64,000 nucleotides of DNA, from contig NZ_JABBGB010000003.1 of the NCBI RefSeq assembly GCF_012927185.1, forward strand, positions 1,178,001-1,242,000, read 5' to 3'. This document shows, in pieces, positions 56,001 through 63,164 of the stretch; positions within the stretch are counted from its first letter, which is position 1, and each line of letters opens with the position of its first letter. Source of the stretch: Pseudoflavitalea sp. G-6-1-2. Lineage in GTDB: Bacteria > Bacteroidota > Bacteroidia > Chitinophagales > Chitinophagaceae. The notes beneath the pieces were generated by a model, which worked only from the letters and a program-made list of their open reading frames with translations, was not told the DNA's origin and made no database searches. Made by a program: the position numbers and the translations under genes.

Positions 56001-56167
56001 AAACTCAGACTGAGATCTGTAAAATCAACTTTTGCAGCAACATTTTTGTTGATCTGTTCTTTTACAATCTTTGCAATCTTGTCTTTGAATAGGTAGGGGG
56101 CTGTAAACAATAGCACCAGCAATACAAGGAGGATAATTCCGAGAATGCGGAAGGTCTTCTTCAACAT
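53066..56167 (-). CDS. AsmA-family protein
   Basis: 1033 aa. One N-terminal membrane anchor (residues about 5-25), then a long chain of beta strands with the AsmA N-terminal pattern (VDFTDLSLSFFRNFPKASVS, IDQPRIHALLNKEGKANWDI) and an AsmA-like C-terminal region (LTGDGTLFLLQGFLSKFGPL, then VNISETINFKVNLGGSIGNP). Two internal repeats each carry a P-D-G-V-x-D motif (near residues 353-357 and 463-467). The tail is a Lys/Ala/Asp coiled region. AsmA-like proteins bridge the periplasm and are linked to lipid transport and outer-membrane assembly in other bacteria; that role is inference here. Confidence 0.88.
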   Translation of the reverse strand: MLKKTFRILGIILLVLLVLLFTAPYLFKDKIAKIVKEQINKNVAAKVDFTDLSLSFFRNFPKASVSLEGLQVTGPEPFLKDTLISAKELIAAVDLFSLFGDQIRVTKVSIDQPRIHALLNKEGKANWDIMLPDTTTKTPEAPAEPSSFKLNLQKYAISNGYVQYSDATTGMSTEITNLNHEGSGDFTSDHFKLSTGTKADEVTFTYAGIPYLARTKTNIDLDIDIDSKSSKYTFNTEEIALNDLKIAADGFFQLVNDSTYNMDIKFKAPSTDFKSILSLIPAVYANDFAKVKTSGKAILNGFVKGTYNGKQIPAYNLNLQVENGFFQYPDLPKPVQNINLQVKVDNPDGVTDNAVVEIPKAHIEFGSDPFDFHLLFKKPETDRYIDAAAKGKLDLAGITQFVKLPAGTKLAGLVDADVQAKGNLAVIMQQKPGQFAAQGFIDMSKLFYSSTAFPAPIQNTSARINVTNPDGVPDHTVVHIPAAHVEVGKDAADLTLLLQTPASDPAFDGTLKGGFNLANVGQFYTFTPGTSLAGQVNANVAFKGKKSMIDKSQYDAINTTGTVQATNISYKSKDYPDGVNITNSLFTFNPKNVTVNNLAGNFMQTNFNANGSFNNLIGYAMKDEPLAGTLNVNADKVDLNKFMGTTATAAPAATEKKDSAAAPAAAGDPFLVPKNINFTLNTKVNQLHYDKVDYNNINGSLQLNNETVYLKDVKLDALDGTIGLNGSYSTKVNKKKPDISLAYDVQNLDVQKTFMAFNTVQKLMPIGKFIAGKLTSKMTVKGQLGGDMMPDLSTLTGDGTLFLLQGFLSKFGPLDKLASTLNLNDLQNISVKDIKNYFEFANGKVLVKPFNVKVKDIDMEIGGMHGLDQSLDYVINLKVPRAKLGSQANALVNNLASQATAKGIPVNISETINFKVNLGGSIGNPTVKTDLKGAGGSLAADMKDQANQFVEAKKKAADSALAVAKQQAKDSLESAKKKAAAALKDELNKQLFGKKDTTGGAKPDPKKDLENTGKGLINSLFKKKKNAADSTKQ

Positions 56168-56269
56168 AGGCCATATTGGTTTAGTGGCATAAATATCGGA
56201 CGAAGATAATAATTTAAAAATAGCACGTAATATTGCCGCCGGGCCTTAACTTATCAATATTTTACAAAT

Positions 56270-56878
56270 ATGACACCGGAACGTTACGATCGATTGTTAT
56301 CAGTATTGAACAAGCGTCAGAATGATCTCTGCATAGTGCTGGAGAACGTATTTGATCCGCATAACATATCTGCCGTGATGCGCACCTGCGATGCAGTAGG
56401 AGTGCAGGAGATCTATGTTCTGAACACCAAAATTCCGCGACATAAGAAGTTTGGACCCAGAAGCAGCAGCAGTGCAGCGAAATGGCTCACCGTACATCAG
56501 TTCACCGATGCGGCGGAATGTTTTGCGCAGCTGCGTTCAAAATATGATCGTATCTTAACAACACATCTCAGCAGCGATGCCATTGATCTGTACAACATCG
56601 ATTTCGCCGCAGGCAGCATAGCGCTGGTTTTCGGCAATGAACACAGTGGCGTGAGTGATGAGATCAGGGCGATAGCCGACGGCAATTTCATCATACCGCA
56701 GGTAGGCATTATTCAATCACTGAATATTTCAGTGGCCTGCGCAGTAACCTTGTATGAGGCGCAACGGCAGAAGAAAGTGGCCGGGCATTATGATAAACGA
56801 CGCATGAGTGGCGAACAACTCGATGGCCTGCTCGATCAATGGAAACTGCAACTCGATGAAGCCGATCAGAACGGATAA
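56270..56878 (+). CDS. trmH: TrmH-type tRNA 2'-O-methyltransferase (SpoU family)
   Basis: 202 aa. Motif 1 ENVFDPHNISAVMRTCDAVG, motif 2 IALVFGNEHSGVSDE, motif 3 IPQVGIIQSLNISVACAVTL: the SpoU knot fold. The short N-terminal segment (TPERYDRLLSVLNKRQNDLC) and short C-terminal tail match tRNA (guanosine-18-2'-O)-methyltransferase rather than the rRNA enzyme RlmB, which has an extra N-terminal substrate domain. Upstream of it an AsmA gene runs the other way. Confidence 0.9.
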   Translation: MTPERYDRLLSVLNKRQNDLCIVLENVFDPHNISAVMRTCDAVGVQEIYVLNTKIPRHKKFGPRSSSSAAKWLTVHQFTDAAECFAQLRSKYDRILTTHLSSDAIDLYNIDFAAGSIALVFGNEHSGVSDEIRAIADGNFIIPQVGIIQSLNISVACAVTLYEAQRQKKVAGHYDKRRMSGEQLDGLLDQWKLQLDEADQNG

Positions 56879-56918
56879 GAAATTTGCTGCCTGATATATT
56901 TTCAATTTACATAAGTGT

Positions 56919-57419
56919 ATGAAGCAATTTATCTTTTTGTTATGCGGGATGTTTGTGGTGTTCACAGCATCATCCCAATCAGTGAAACGCGTGAAGATCG
57001 ATGAACTGACTTCGTATATCCAGAACAGTGATCATCCCATGGTGATCAGTTTCTGGGCTACCTGGTGCGCGCCCTGCGTGCAGGAGATCCCCTGGCTCGA
57101 AGACGGAGTAGGGCAGTTCAAAAATGATAAAGTAGAACTGATACTCGTGAGCCTCGACTTCGAAAAAGAATTCCCGAAAGGCATCGAAACTTTCATCAAA
57201 AAGAAAAACTTCAAAGCCAGTTTCTTCTGGCTCGATGAAAGCAATGCAGATTATTTCTGTCCGAAAATAGATTCCGCATGGAGTGGCGGCATTCCTTCCA
57301 CGCTCTTCCTCAATAATGCAACAGGATATCGTCATTTCTTTGAACGCCAGCTCACCGACAGGCAGATAGTGCCGGAGATCAGATTGCTGGTGGCTCCTAA
57401 AAAAGATGCCGGAAAGTAA
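56919..57419 (+). CDS. Secreted thioredoxin-fold protein (TlpA-like)
   Basis: 166 aa. Signal peptide (1-19, FTASSQ) and a thioredoxin domain with the active site WATWCAPCVQEIPWL near residues 45-59, followed by ELILVSLDFEKEFP and a GGIPSTLF cis-proline element. It is a periplasmic disulfide reductase or oxidoreductase of TlpA/ResA type. It starts 40 bases after trmH on the same strand. Confidence 0.88.
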   Translation: MKQFIFLLCGMFVVFTASSQSVKRVKIDELTSYIQNSDHPMVISFWATWCAPCVQEIPWLEDGVGQFKNDKVELILVSLDFEKEFPKGIETFIKKKNFKASFFWLDESNADYFCPKIDSAWSGGIPSTLFLNNATGYRHFFERQLTDRQIVPEIRLLVAPKKDAGK

Positions 57420-57487
57420 TTCCGGTTACTCATCACTGTAATCCTTCATTACAGTTGGCTGAGAGGCTGTACAACTGTGGTCTTCGC

Positions 57488-57495
57488 TACATTTG
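57488..57495 (+). promoter_or_regulatory. Putative -7 box of the 264-aa lipoprotein gene
   Basis: TACATTTG fits TAnnTTTG and lies 88 bases before the ATG at 57584. Confidence 0.4.
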
Positions 57496-57583
57496 AACAG
57501 TCGTTCCTGCATACCCCTCACAGTAGACCCTCACTGATTGCTGTAACGTCAGCTGCTGTTTTTTATCATCAAAAAATAGAAGT

Positions 57584-58378
57584 ATGAAATGTGTACAACA
57601 TGCAGTCGGACTCACTGTATTGGCAATGTTATTTGTTGTCAGTTGCAGAAAAAACGATGCAACGGCAGTGCCTGATCCAACTGGCGCTGATGCCAATATT
57701 TTTTCGCGGGTAGAACATATGTATCATATCAAAGACAGCCTCTCTGGCCGTACCTGGGATTTTGTGTACAATAAATATCAGGACCCTGAAGCCATTATCA
57801 CCAATGTTGTTACCGACGGCAATCCCAATCAGTATTTTCTGTACGATTGGCAAAAGCGAATGGTGCAATATATCAGGATGTTCGAATTTGAGAATGGCTT
57901 CGAGACCTTCAGAGAATTTGTATACGACCCCATCAAACGTAACCGGATCATCCGCGATACCGGATACAGTTTCGGCAGAATTGTGAACGGAAGACCAGTA
58001 GAGTATACGCAGAAATTGCTGAGACGTTATTGGTACGATTCGCTGGACAGAGTGATTCAGGAACGCTGGAATCTCCTTGAGCCGCAGTATCCCGATTCCA
58101 TGACCTTTACCTACCAGTACGATCAGCGTGGCAACCTTATCAGAAACGGTGTGGAGTACGACGATAAAGTGAATATCCATCGTGCCAGCAGAGTATTCAT
58201 GTTCCTCGACAGGGATTACAGTGTGAACAACCCATTCCGGTCTCGGGCATATACACAAAAAGGAATGCCGAAACATATGGAAACGGGGCTTCACAACGAG
58301 CGCTACTTTCTTGATCTTGATCTGGACGACGCCAACATCACTTATCCTTCAGACGGACCTCCCGTTCCATTGCCATAA
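57584..58378 (+). CDS. Lipoprotein of unknown function, paralog of the gene at 59205
   Basis: 264 aa. Signal peptide with lipobox MLFVVSC (cysteine near residue 21). The rest consists of repeated short Tyr/Asp-rich strand pairs with YD-like spacing (FVYNKYQDPEAI, YQYDQRGNLIRNGVEYDDKV). It shares layout and blocks with the 261-aa protein 0.8 kb downstream: GRIVNGRPVEY against GSIVNGQPTWH, and DRDYSVNNPF against ARDYSINNPF. Function unknown; the repeats resemble those of Bacteroidota cell-surface lipoproteins. Confidence 0.75.
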   Translation: MKCVQHAVGLTVLAMLFVVSCRKNDATAVPDPTGADANIFSRVEHMYHIKDSLSGRTWDFVYNKYQDPEAIITNVVTDGNPNQYFLYDWQKRMVQYIRMFEFENGFETFREFVYDPIKRNRIIRDTGYSFGRIVNGRPVEYTQKLLRRYWYDSLDRVIQERWNLLEPQYPDSMTFTYQYDQRGNLIRNGVEYDDKVNIHRASRVFMFLDRDYSVNNPFRSRAYTQKGMPKHMETGLHNERYFLDLDLDDANITYPSDGPPVPLP

Positions 58379-58409
58379 AAAAGCAACACAATTTTCCAGC
58401 CAATCGCAG

Positions 58410-58446
58410 ACCGGGTAAAGCGCTGTGCGCAACCCGGTTTTTTATT
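58410..58446 (+). terminator. Terminator of the 264-aa lipoprotein gene
   Basis: ACCGGGT and ACCCGGT pair with an inner GCGC/GCGC stem, followed by a T run. Confidence 0.85.
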
Positions 58447-58450
58447 TCGC

Positions 58451-58909
58451 TTACAAAGGAAGCGATCTGATCCATGCTTCAGCAGTGGCAGGGTCAGTAA
58501 AGAATTGCTCGCGGTCCGAACTGAAACTGGTTTGATATAAAGTTATCTTGGTCTCGTCCTGATGTGCATGAGCAGCTCCCACGCATTGAATGCCTCTGAT
58601 ATTTCTGAACACCATTTTTTGTGCTTCTTCTTCAAAGAGGCCGAGGTAGCCGGTTCGCCAACCATAGTCTGCCAACGTCAACGGAACAATATCTCTGAAC
58701 TTTTTATGTGCTTCGAGGTTCACTGCTTTGAAGCCATGGAGATTTACAAATATCTTGAAACGGGCATTATCCGGAAGCTGCTGAAATGCAGTGTGGAAGC
58801 CGGTTATCCACTGTTCAATATCGCTGAGATCGAGCAGGCCGCTCACTTCGGTGACCATCAGATGTGCATCGGGGTACCAGTTGGTAGCGGTTATTTTTGT
58901 ATTGTTCAT
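58451..58909 (-). CDS. SpoIIAA-like (STAS-related) protein
   Basis: 152 aa, no signal peptide. Strand-helix alternation with MVTEVSGLLDLSDIEQWI near the start, FKIFVNLHGFKAV in the middle, and an end reading REQFFTDPATAEAWIRSL, which is the usual finish of SpoIIAA-like domains. These are small cytoplasmic proteins of unclear function. The gene lies on the minus strand between two paralogous plus-strand lipoprotein genes. Confidence 0.65.
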   Translation of the reverse strand: MNNTKITATNWYPDAHLMVTEVSGLLDLSDIEQWITGFHTAFQQLPDNARFKIFVNLHGFKAVNLEAHKKFRDIVPLTLADYGWRTGYLGLFEEEAQKMVFRNIRGIQCVGAAHAHQDETKITLYQTSFSSDREQFFTDPATAEAWIRSLPL

Positions 58910-59204
58910 GGCGTTGAAATTTAGTGGACTAATGTAACCAACGCTGCAAAATGATCTTGTTAAATTGGCTGAAAGGCATAACCGTTATCATGAGGTGCTT
59001 TTATCAGCTGATCGATGCATGTATCACAAAGCGAAACTCCCGCAAAGTAGTATTGCATTCTTACGAAAGAAACCTTATTTTTATTTTACCACACATGCCC
59101 GTGTATAGGAATGCATCGTCTTTGTATCCTTTCTGCTGATCCGTTTTAAGTCCATATTTCCTCCAGACGCACGATGTTTTTTTATTACCTAAACCTATAC
59201 ATTT

Positions 59205-59990
59205 ATGAAAAGGATCAGAAAGATTTCCCTGTTATTTGCATTGCCATTGCTGCTGGCGCTTCAGGGCTGCAATAAGATCTGGGATATCATCAAAAACTCG
59301 CCTGATGGTGTGTATTCCAAATGCCGTATCAGAGAGATCACAGATATCGGAGAGCCTAAAAAACTCAGTTTCTTTTACAACAAATATGGAAATCCGGATA
59401 GTATCGTTTCTTCCAATGTCAGCACAGGTTATCAGAGTTTGCTTTTCCGTTACGACAATAAACAACGAATGATCGAAAGCCAGTACTATCCTGAAAATCC
59501 CCGTTCATTCATCTACTGGTCTAAATATTACTACGATAATAAAGGCCGCATTGCAAAAGATACCAGCCATCTCTGGGGCAGCATTGTAAATGGACAACCC
59601 ACCTGGCATTGGGGCGATTATTTCCATAGCTATGAATACGACAACAAAGACAGAATAATCAAGATCACCAGATATTGGCGCGCAGCAGGCAGTACTGAGC
59701 CTCCGGCGTTCAGCGATGTTCAGAATTTTGCTTACAATGAAGACGGCAATTTAACACGCAGTGGTGTTGTGTATGATAACAAACTGAGCATGTTCAGAAC
59801 GCATAAGATCTGGATGTTCATGGCCAGGGATTACAGCATAAATAATCCATTCACTGCAACCGGTTACAATGATAAGGGATTGCCAACGCGCATAAAAGCA
59901 CAAGGAGATGTTTACAATGTGCCTTCAAGTTTTCTGAATTTCCATGGCAATAAGATTACTGATGCCACAGTAGTGTGGGATTGCAAATAG
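59205..59990 (+). CDS. Lipoprotein of unknown function, paralog of the gene at 57584
   Basis: 261 aa. Signal peptide with lipobox LLALQGC (cysteine near residue 22). Four or five YD-like segments (SFFYNKYGNPDSIVS, LFRYDNKQRMIES, KYYYDNKGRIAKDT, SYEYDNKDRIIKITR) form a repeated strand pattern. About 295 bases without a gene lie before it; that stretch shows no clear promoter box. Function unknown. Confidence 0.75.
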   Translation: MKRIRKISLLFALPLLLALQGCNKIWDIIKNSPDGVYSKCRIREITDIGEPKKLSFFYNKYGNPDSIVSSNVSTGYQSLLFRYDNKQRMIESQYYPENPRSFIYWSKYYYDNKGRIAKDTSHLWGSIVNGQPTWHWGDYFHSYEYDNKDRIIKITRYWRAAGSTEPPAFSDVQNFAYNEDGNLTRSGVVYDNKLSMFRTHKIWMFMARDYSINNPFTATGYNDKGLPTRIKAQGDVYNVPSSFLNFHGNKITDATVVWDCK

Positions 59991-60015
59991 ATCTCAATAG
60001 TTCCGATACAAAAAC

Positions 60016-60047
60016 AAACAGCCTGTATGCAGTGATACAGGCTGTTT
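60016..60047. terminator. Bidirectional hairpin terminator
   Basis: A 13-base perfect stem (AAACAGCCTGTAT with ATACAGGCTGTTT) around a six-base loop stands between convergent genes. The better T run is on the minus strand, after the redoxin gene. Confidence 0.8.
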
Positions 60048-60070
60048 GCAACAGATTTTAAAAACGGGGC

Positions 60071-60670
60071 TTAACCTGCTCTTTTGATAGAGCATCCTAC
60101 AGACCTGGAGGTCTTTACAGTCACGTCTTTTCCATTGCTTACTTCAGTGATGGCAAGTTGCAGGTGTTTTCGGGTAACGGCTTCTGCTTTATTGGGGTTG
60201 TCGTCGATAGCTCCATGATATACCAGTTTGCCTGAGTTGTCGAACAGAAAGCATTCCGGTGTTTTGGTGGCGCCGAAGGCGTCTGCCAGTTCATTTTTTT
60301 CGTCGAGTGCATAGTACCAGCTGAATTTTTCTTTGGCTGCGTAAGCCTTCATGGCATCCATGGACTCATATACTTCGCGTTCTGCAGCATTTGAATTGAG
60401 GAATATCACCCCCACTTTATTTTCCAGTGCAAACTTCGCAATGTCGTTGGCACGTGCTGCATTATTGAGAACAACAGGGCAGGTGTTGCAGCTGAACATC
60501 ACCAGCAATCCGTTTTGTTTGCGTGCTTTATTCAGACTAATATCCTTGCCTGAAACGTCGCGCATTACTATATCACCTTTAGGCATAGCCGAACCGATAG
60601 CAAGTGGCTCGGAACCTGTTCTGAATGCCATTGCAGGCAGCAACAGGCAGAGGATAAGAAATTGTTTCAT
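60071..60670 (-). CDS. Secreted redoxin-type thioredoxin-fold protein
   Basis: 199 aa from the ATG at 60668-60670. Signal peptide (MKQFLILCLLLPAMAF), then an AhpC/TSA-type thioredoxin fold with active site MFSCNTCPVV (CxxC as CNTC) near residue 60, VIFLNSNAAERE, and TPECFLFDNSGKLVYHGAID. A Cys near the end (SVGCSIK) is a further conserved position in this group. Probably a periplasmic disulfide or peroxide-related enzyme. It is the last gene of a probable operon mltG, yihY-like, redoxin. A longer in-frame reading to 60751 overlaps the gene upstream and is unlikely. Confidence 0.88.
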   Translation of the reverse strand: MKQFLILCLLLPAMAFRTGSEPLAIGSAMPKGDIVMRDVSGKDISLNKARKQNGLLVMFSCNTCPVVLNNAARANDIAKFALENKVGVIFLNSNAAEREVYESMDAMKAYAAKEKFSWYYALDEKNELADAFGATKTPECFLFDNSGKLVYHGAIDDNPNKAEAVTRKHLQLAITEVSNGKDVTVKTSRSVGCSIKRAG

Positions 60671-60707
60671 ATCTGTATGATTTTGGTATACAAAGTTTAC
60701 GAAAAAA

Positions 60708-61667
60708 TCAGGGAACGGGAATGCCGCTTGTCTCGTGTCTCGCCCTTTCATCCGCCAATGCTTTGAGGGAGTGTATGCTCACGTTCAGTTCGTATCCTAT
60801 CAGCAGAACAAGCGCATTGATGTAGATCAATATCATTGCCACAATGATGGTGCCAATAGATCCATACAGCGCGTTATATTTTCCGAAATTGCTCACGAAG
60901 AAACTGAAACCCAGTGTGGCCAGCAAGCTGAGGAAGGTGGCCAGAATGGAGCCGGGAGAGATCAGCCGCCACCTGCGTTTGGTGGCTGGTGCATATTTGT
61001 AAATGAATGCTATTGCGTAGAATACCAGACCGATGATGAAGATCCATCTGAACGAACTGATCAGCGCTGCCCACTTTGGGCCGATGCCCAGCCATTTAAG
61101 CACTACACCCTGCATGGCCAGCAGCACAAGGCAGGCAACCAGCAATCCTAATATGATAAAAGTGAGCTTGATGGCTGCCCATCTGCTTTCGAGTCCGCTG
61201 CGTTTTTCAAATCCGATATAATTTTTGTTGAAAGAGCGCATCAGTCCCATCATGCCATTGGAGGCGAAGAAGATGAGCAATACAAAACCGAAGGAGATCA
61301 GCCCCACGCGTGCCTGATTCAGAAATCCATCTACAAAATCGATGATGCCTTTATTGTATTCCTTCGCCGGGATCATATCATTGATCAGGTGATGCAGTTG
61401 CGTTTCAATGCTGTCTTTCGGAATAAAGGGCAGGTGCGGAATAAGCGTGAATATGAACAGGCAGGTAGGAGGGATGGCCATGATGAAGTTGTAAGCCACA
61501 GCAGAAGCGCGTTCTGTGAGCCCTACTGTTTTCACCTGCTGCAAAAAGAATACGATCACATCGTACAGCGGCACTTTGTCGAAGCCGGGCAAAACGATAT
61601 GTTTGGTTCGTTCTGTAACGAACTTTACAGGAGGCAGGTTCAACAGTATTCTTTCGAGTTTGGTCAT
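60708..61667 (-). CDS. YihY/BrkB-family inner-membrane protein
   Basis: 319 aa with six membrane helices. Family marks: LTERASAVAYNFIMAIPPT at the first helix, FFASNGMMGLMRSFNKNY, and WRLISPGSILATFLSLLATL; a final helix with NALVLLIGYELN. Once called a virulence factor or RNase BN, the family is in fact of uncertain role. It starts 15 bases after mltG on the same strand. Confidence 0.9.
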   Translation of the reverse strand: MTKLERILLNLPPVKFVTERTKHIVLPGFDKVPLYDVIVFFLQQVKTVGLTERASAVAYNFIMAIPPTCLFIFTLIPHLPFIPKDSIETQLHHLINDMIPAKEYNKGIIDFVDGFLNQARVGLISFGFVLLIFFASNGMMGLMRSFNKNYIGFEKRSGLESRWAAIKLTFIILGLLVACLVLLAMQGVVLKWLGIGPKWAALISSFRWIFIIGLVFYAIAFIYKYAPATKRRWRLISPGSILATFLSLLATLGFSFFVSNFGKYNALYGSIGTIIVAMILIYINALVLLIGYELNVSIHSLKALADERARHETSGIPVP

Positions 61668-61682
61668 GCCGTTTAGCCGGTT

Positions 61683-62738
61683 TTATTTTTGTGTGCCGAT
61701 GTCTTCCTTCGCCGGTTTTTTCAGCGCCTGCACAGAGTCCAGCGCTTTCTGGAATGCCTTGGCATTCACCAGATGCTGTTCGTAGGTTTCGCTGAAGGTA
61801 TGCCTTCCGGAGAAATCGCTTTTTGCCACAAAGAACAGATAGTTGGTGGCAGGCTGGTTCAGCACTGCATCGAGCGTTACCAGCTGCGGCGTGCAGATGG
61901 GGCCGGGAGGCAATCCCACTACACGATAGGTGTTGTACGGAGACTCCGCCAGCAGGTGTTTCTCATAGATCCTGCGGAGCGAAAAATCGCCCAGCGCAAA
62001 CTTCACGGTCGGATCGGCCTGCAGCTTCATGCCTTTTTTATAGCGGTTGTAATACACGCTGGCAATATTGCCTTTCTCTTCATTGGCATTGGTCTCTTCT
62101 TCCACAATGCTGGCGAGGGTGTAAGCCTGTGTGGCTGTGAGTCCCAGCGCAGCGGCTTTGTTCTTCCTTTCGTCGGTCCACACTTTTTTGTATTCGGCGA
62201 AGAACTTTTTGAAAATGCCTTCGGGTGTATTGTTCCAGAAATAAGTATAGGTATTGGGATAGATGGCCGTCATGATGCTTACAGAATCGAATCCGTAGGC
62301 GCTCATGGAATCTTTGTTGTTCATGTAATCCATCACGGAGGCGGAGTCGCATTCGAATTTGCGGCCGATCAGCGACGCCAGGTCCGCACGGGTCCGCAGT
62401 TTGGTGATCACCAGGTTTACGGCACTCTGACGGCCATTGCGCAGCATGCGTGCGATGCTGAAAAGGCTCATGCCTTTGCGGATCTCATAACGGCCGGGTT
62501 TGATCTTTTCGTCGAGATCCATGCGATGGCCGATCCATTCGAATGAACCGGGATTGCTCACGAGATTACTGTCCTGCACCGTTTTCACCACTTCCGCGAA
62601 TGTGGCATGGCCGGTACGGATGTACAGGTATTTATGATTGCTGTTAAATGGAGTATTGGAGGTGAAGAACCTGAAACCGATAGCAGCTGCCGCCAGCAAT
62701 ACCACTATGAGCGTTCCCCAGATCAGTTTTTTGAACAT
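61683..62738 (-). CDS. mltG: Endolytic murein transglycosylase
   Basis: 351 aa. One N-terminal membrane helix (about 5-22), then a LysM-like segment and the YceG/MltG catalytic domain. The catalytic glutamate is in LASIVEEETNANEEKGNIAS; LQADPTVKFAL and SPYNTYRVVGLPPGPICTPQ complete the signature. The enzyme cuts nascent peptidoglycan strands in the periplasm and sets glycan length. First gene of a probable mltG, yihY-like, redoxin operon, behind the secG terminator. Confidence 0.94.
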   Translation of the reverse strand: MFKKLIWGTLIVVLLAAAAIGFRFFTSNTPFNSNHKYLYIRTGHATFAEVVKTVQDSNLVSNPGSFEWIGHRMDLDEKIKPGRYEIRKGMSLFSIARMLRNGRQSAVNLVITKLRTRADLASLIGRKFECDSASVMDYMNNKDSMSAYGFDSVSIMTAIYPNTYTYFWNNTPEGIFKKFFAEYKKVWTDERKNKAAALGLTATQAYTLASIVEEETNANEEKGNIASVYYNRYKKGMKLQADPTVKFALGDFSLRRIYEKHLLAESPYNTYRVVGLPPGPICTPQLVTLDAVLNQPATNYLFFVAKSDFSGRHTFSETYEQHLVNAKAFQKALDSVQALKKPAKEDIGTQK

Positions 62739-62761
62739 GATGTACCGGATTGATACTGTAA

Positions 62762-62791
62762 ATTAAAAAACCCTGCTGAAATCAGCAGGGT
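62762..62791 (-). terminator. Terminator of secG
   Basis: On the minus strand CCCTGCTGA and TCAGCAGGG pair around a short loop and are followed by TTTTTTAATT. Confidence 0.88.
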
Positions 62792-62815
62792 ATATTGAAA
62801 AAGTTGAAAAGAATC

Positions 62816-63163
62816 TTATTTGGTAGCAGGAAGCGTAGTAGTTCCGGGCTGTGCAGCTGGATTAGCTTGTGTTGGAGCAGGAGCTGTTTTTGGAGCAGTT
62901 GCACCAGGAGCTTCCACACCTGAACTTACAGCAGCACCACCGCCAATGAAGAAAGAAGAGAAGAGGCAGAGCAATCCGATTGCTACAGCCATTACCCATG
63001 TTCCTTTCTCAAGTACATCAGTTGTTTGCTTCACACCCATGAACTGGTTGTTGAATCCTGCAATGTTACCTGCCAGGCCACCGCCTTTGGGGTTCTGGAT
63101 CAGGATGAACAAACTGATCACAACAGTAAGAATGATGATCAGCGCCAGGAATAAATAAATCAT
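62816..63163 (-). CDS. secG: Preprotein translocase subunit SecG
   Basis: 115 aa. Two membrane helices (about 3-22 and 55-75) joined by the family loop IQNPKGGGLAGNIAG. The C-terminal tail is Ala/Pro/Thr-rich and probably disordered. SecG supports SecYE during protein export through the inner membrane. It starts one base after the stop of the upstream TPR-like gene. Confidence 0.92.
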   Translation of the reverse strand: MIYLFLALIIILTVVISLFILIQNPKGGGLAGNIAGFNNQFMGVKQTTDVLEKGTWVMAVAIGLLCLFSSFFIGGGAAVSSGVEAPGATAPKTAPAPTQANPAAQPGTTTLPATK

Positions 63164-63164
63164 A

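Noticed and set aside
57437-57455. CTGTAAT/ATTACAG hairpin after the thioredoxin-like gene as a terminator
   Set aside because: The seven-base stem is A/T-rich and no T run follows.
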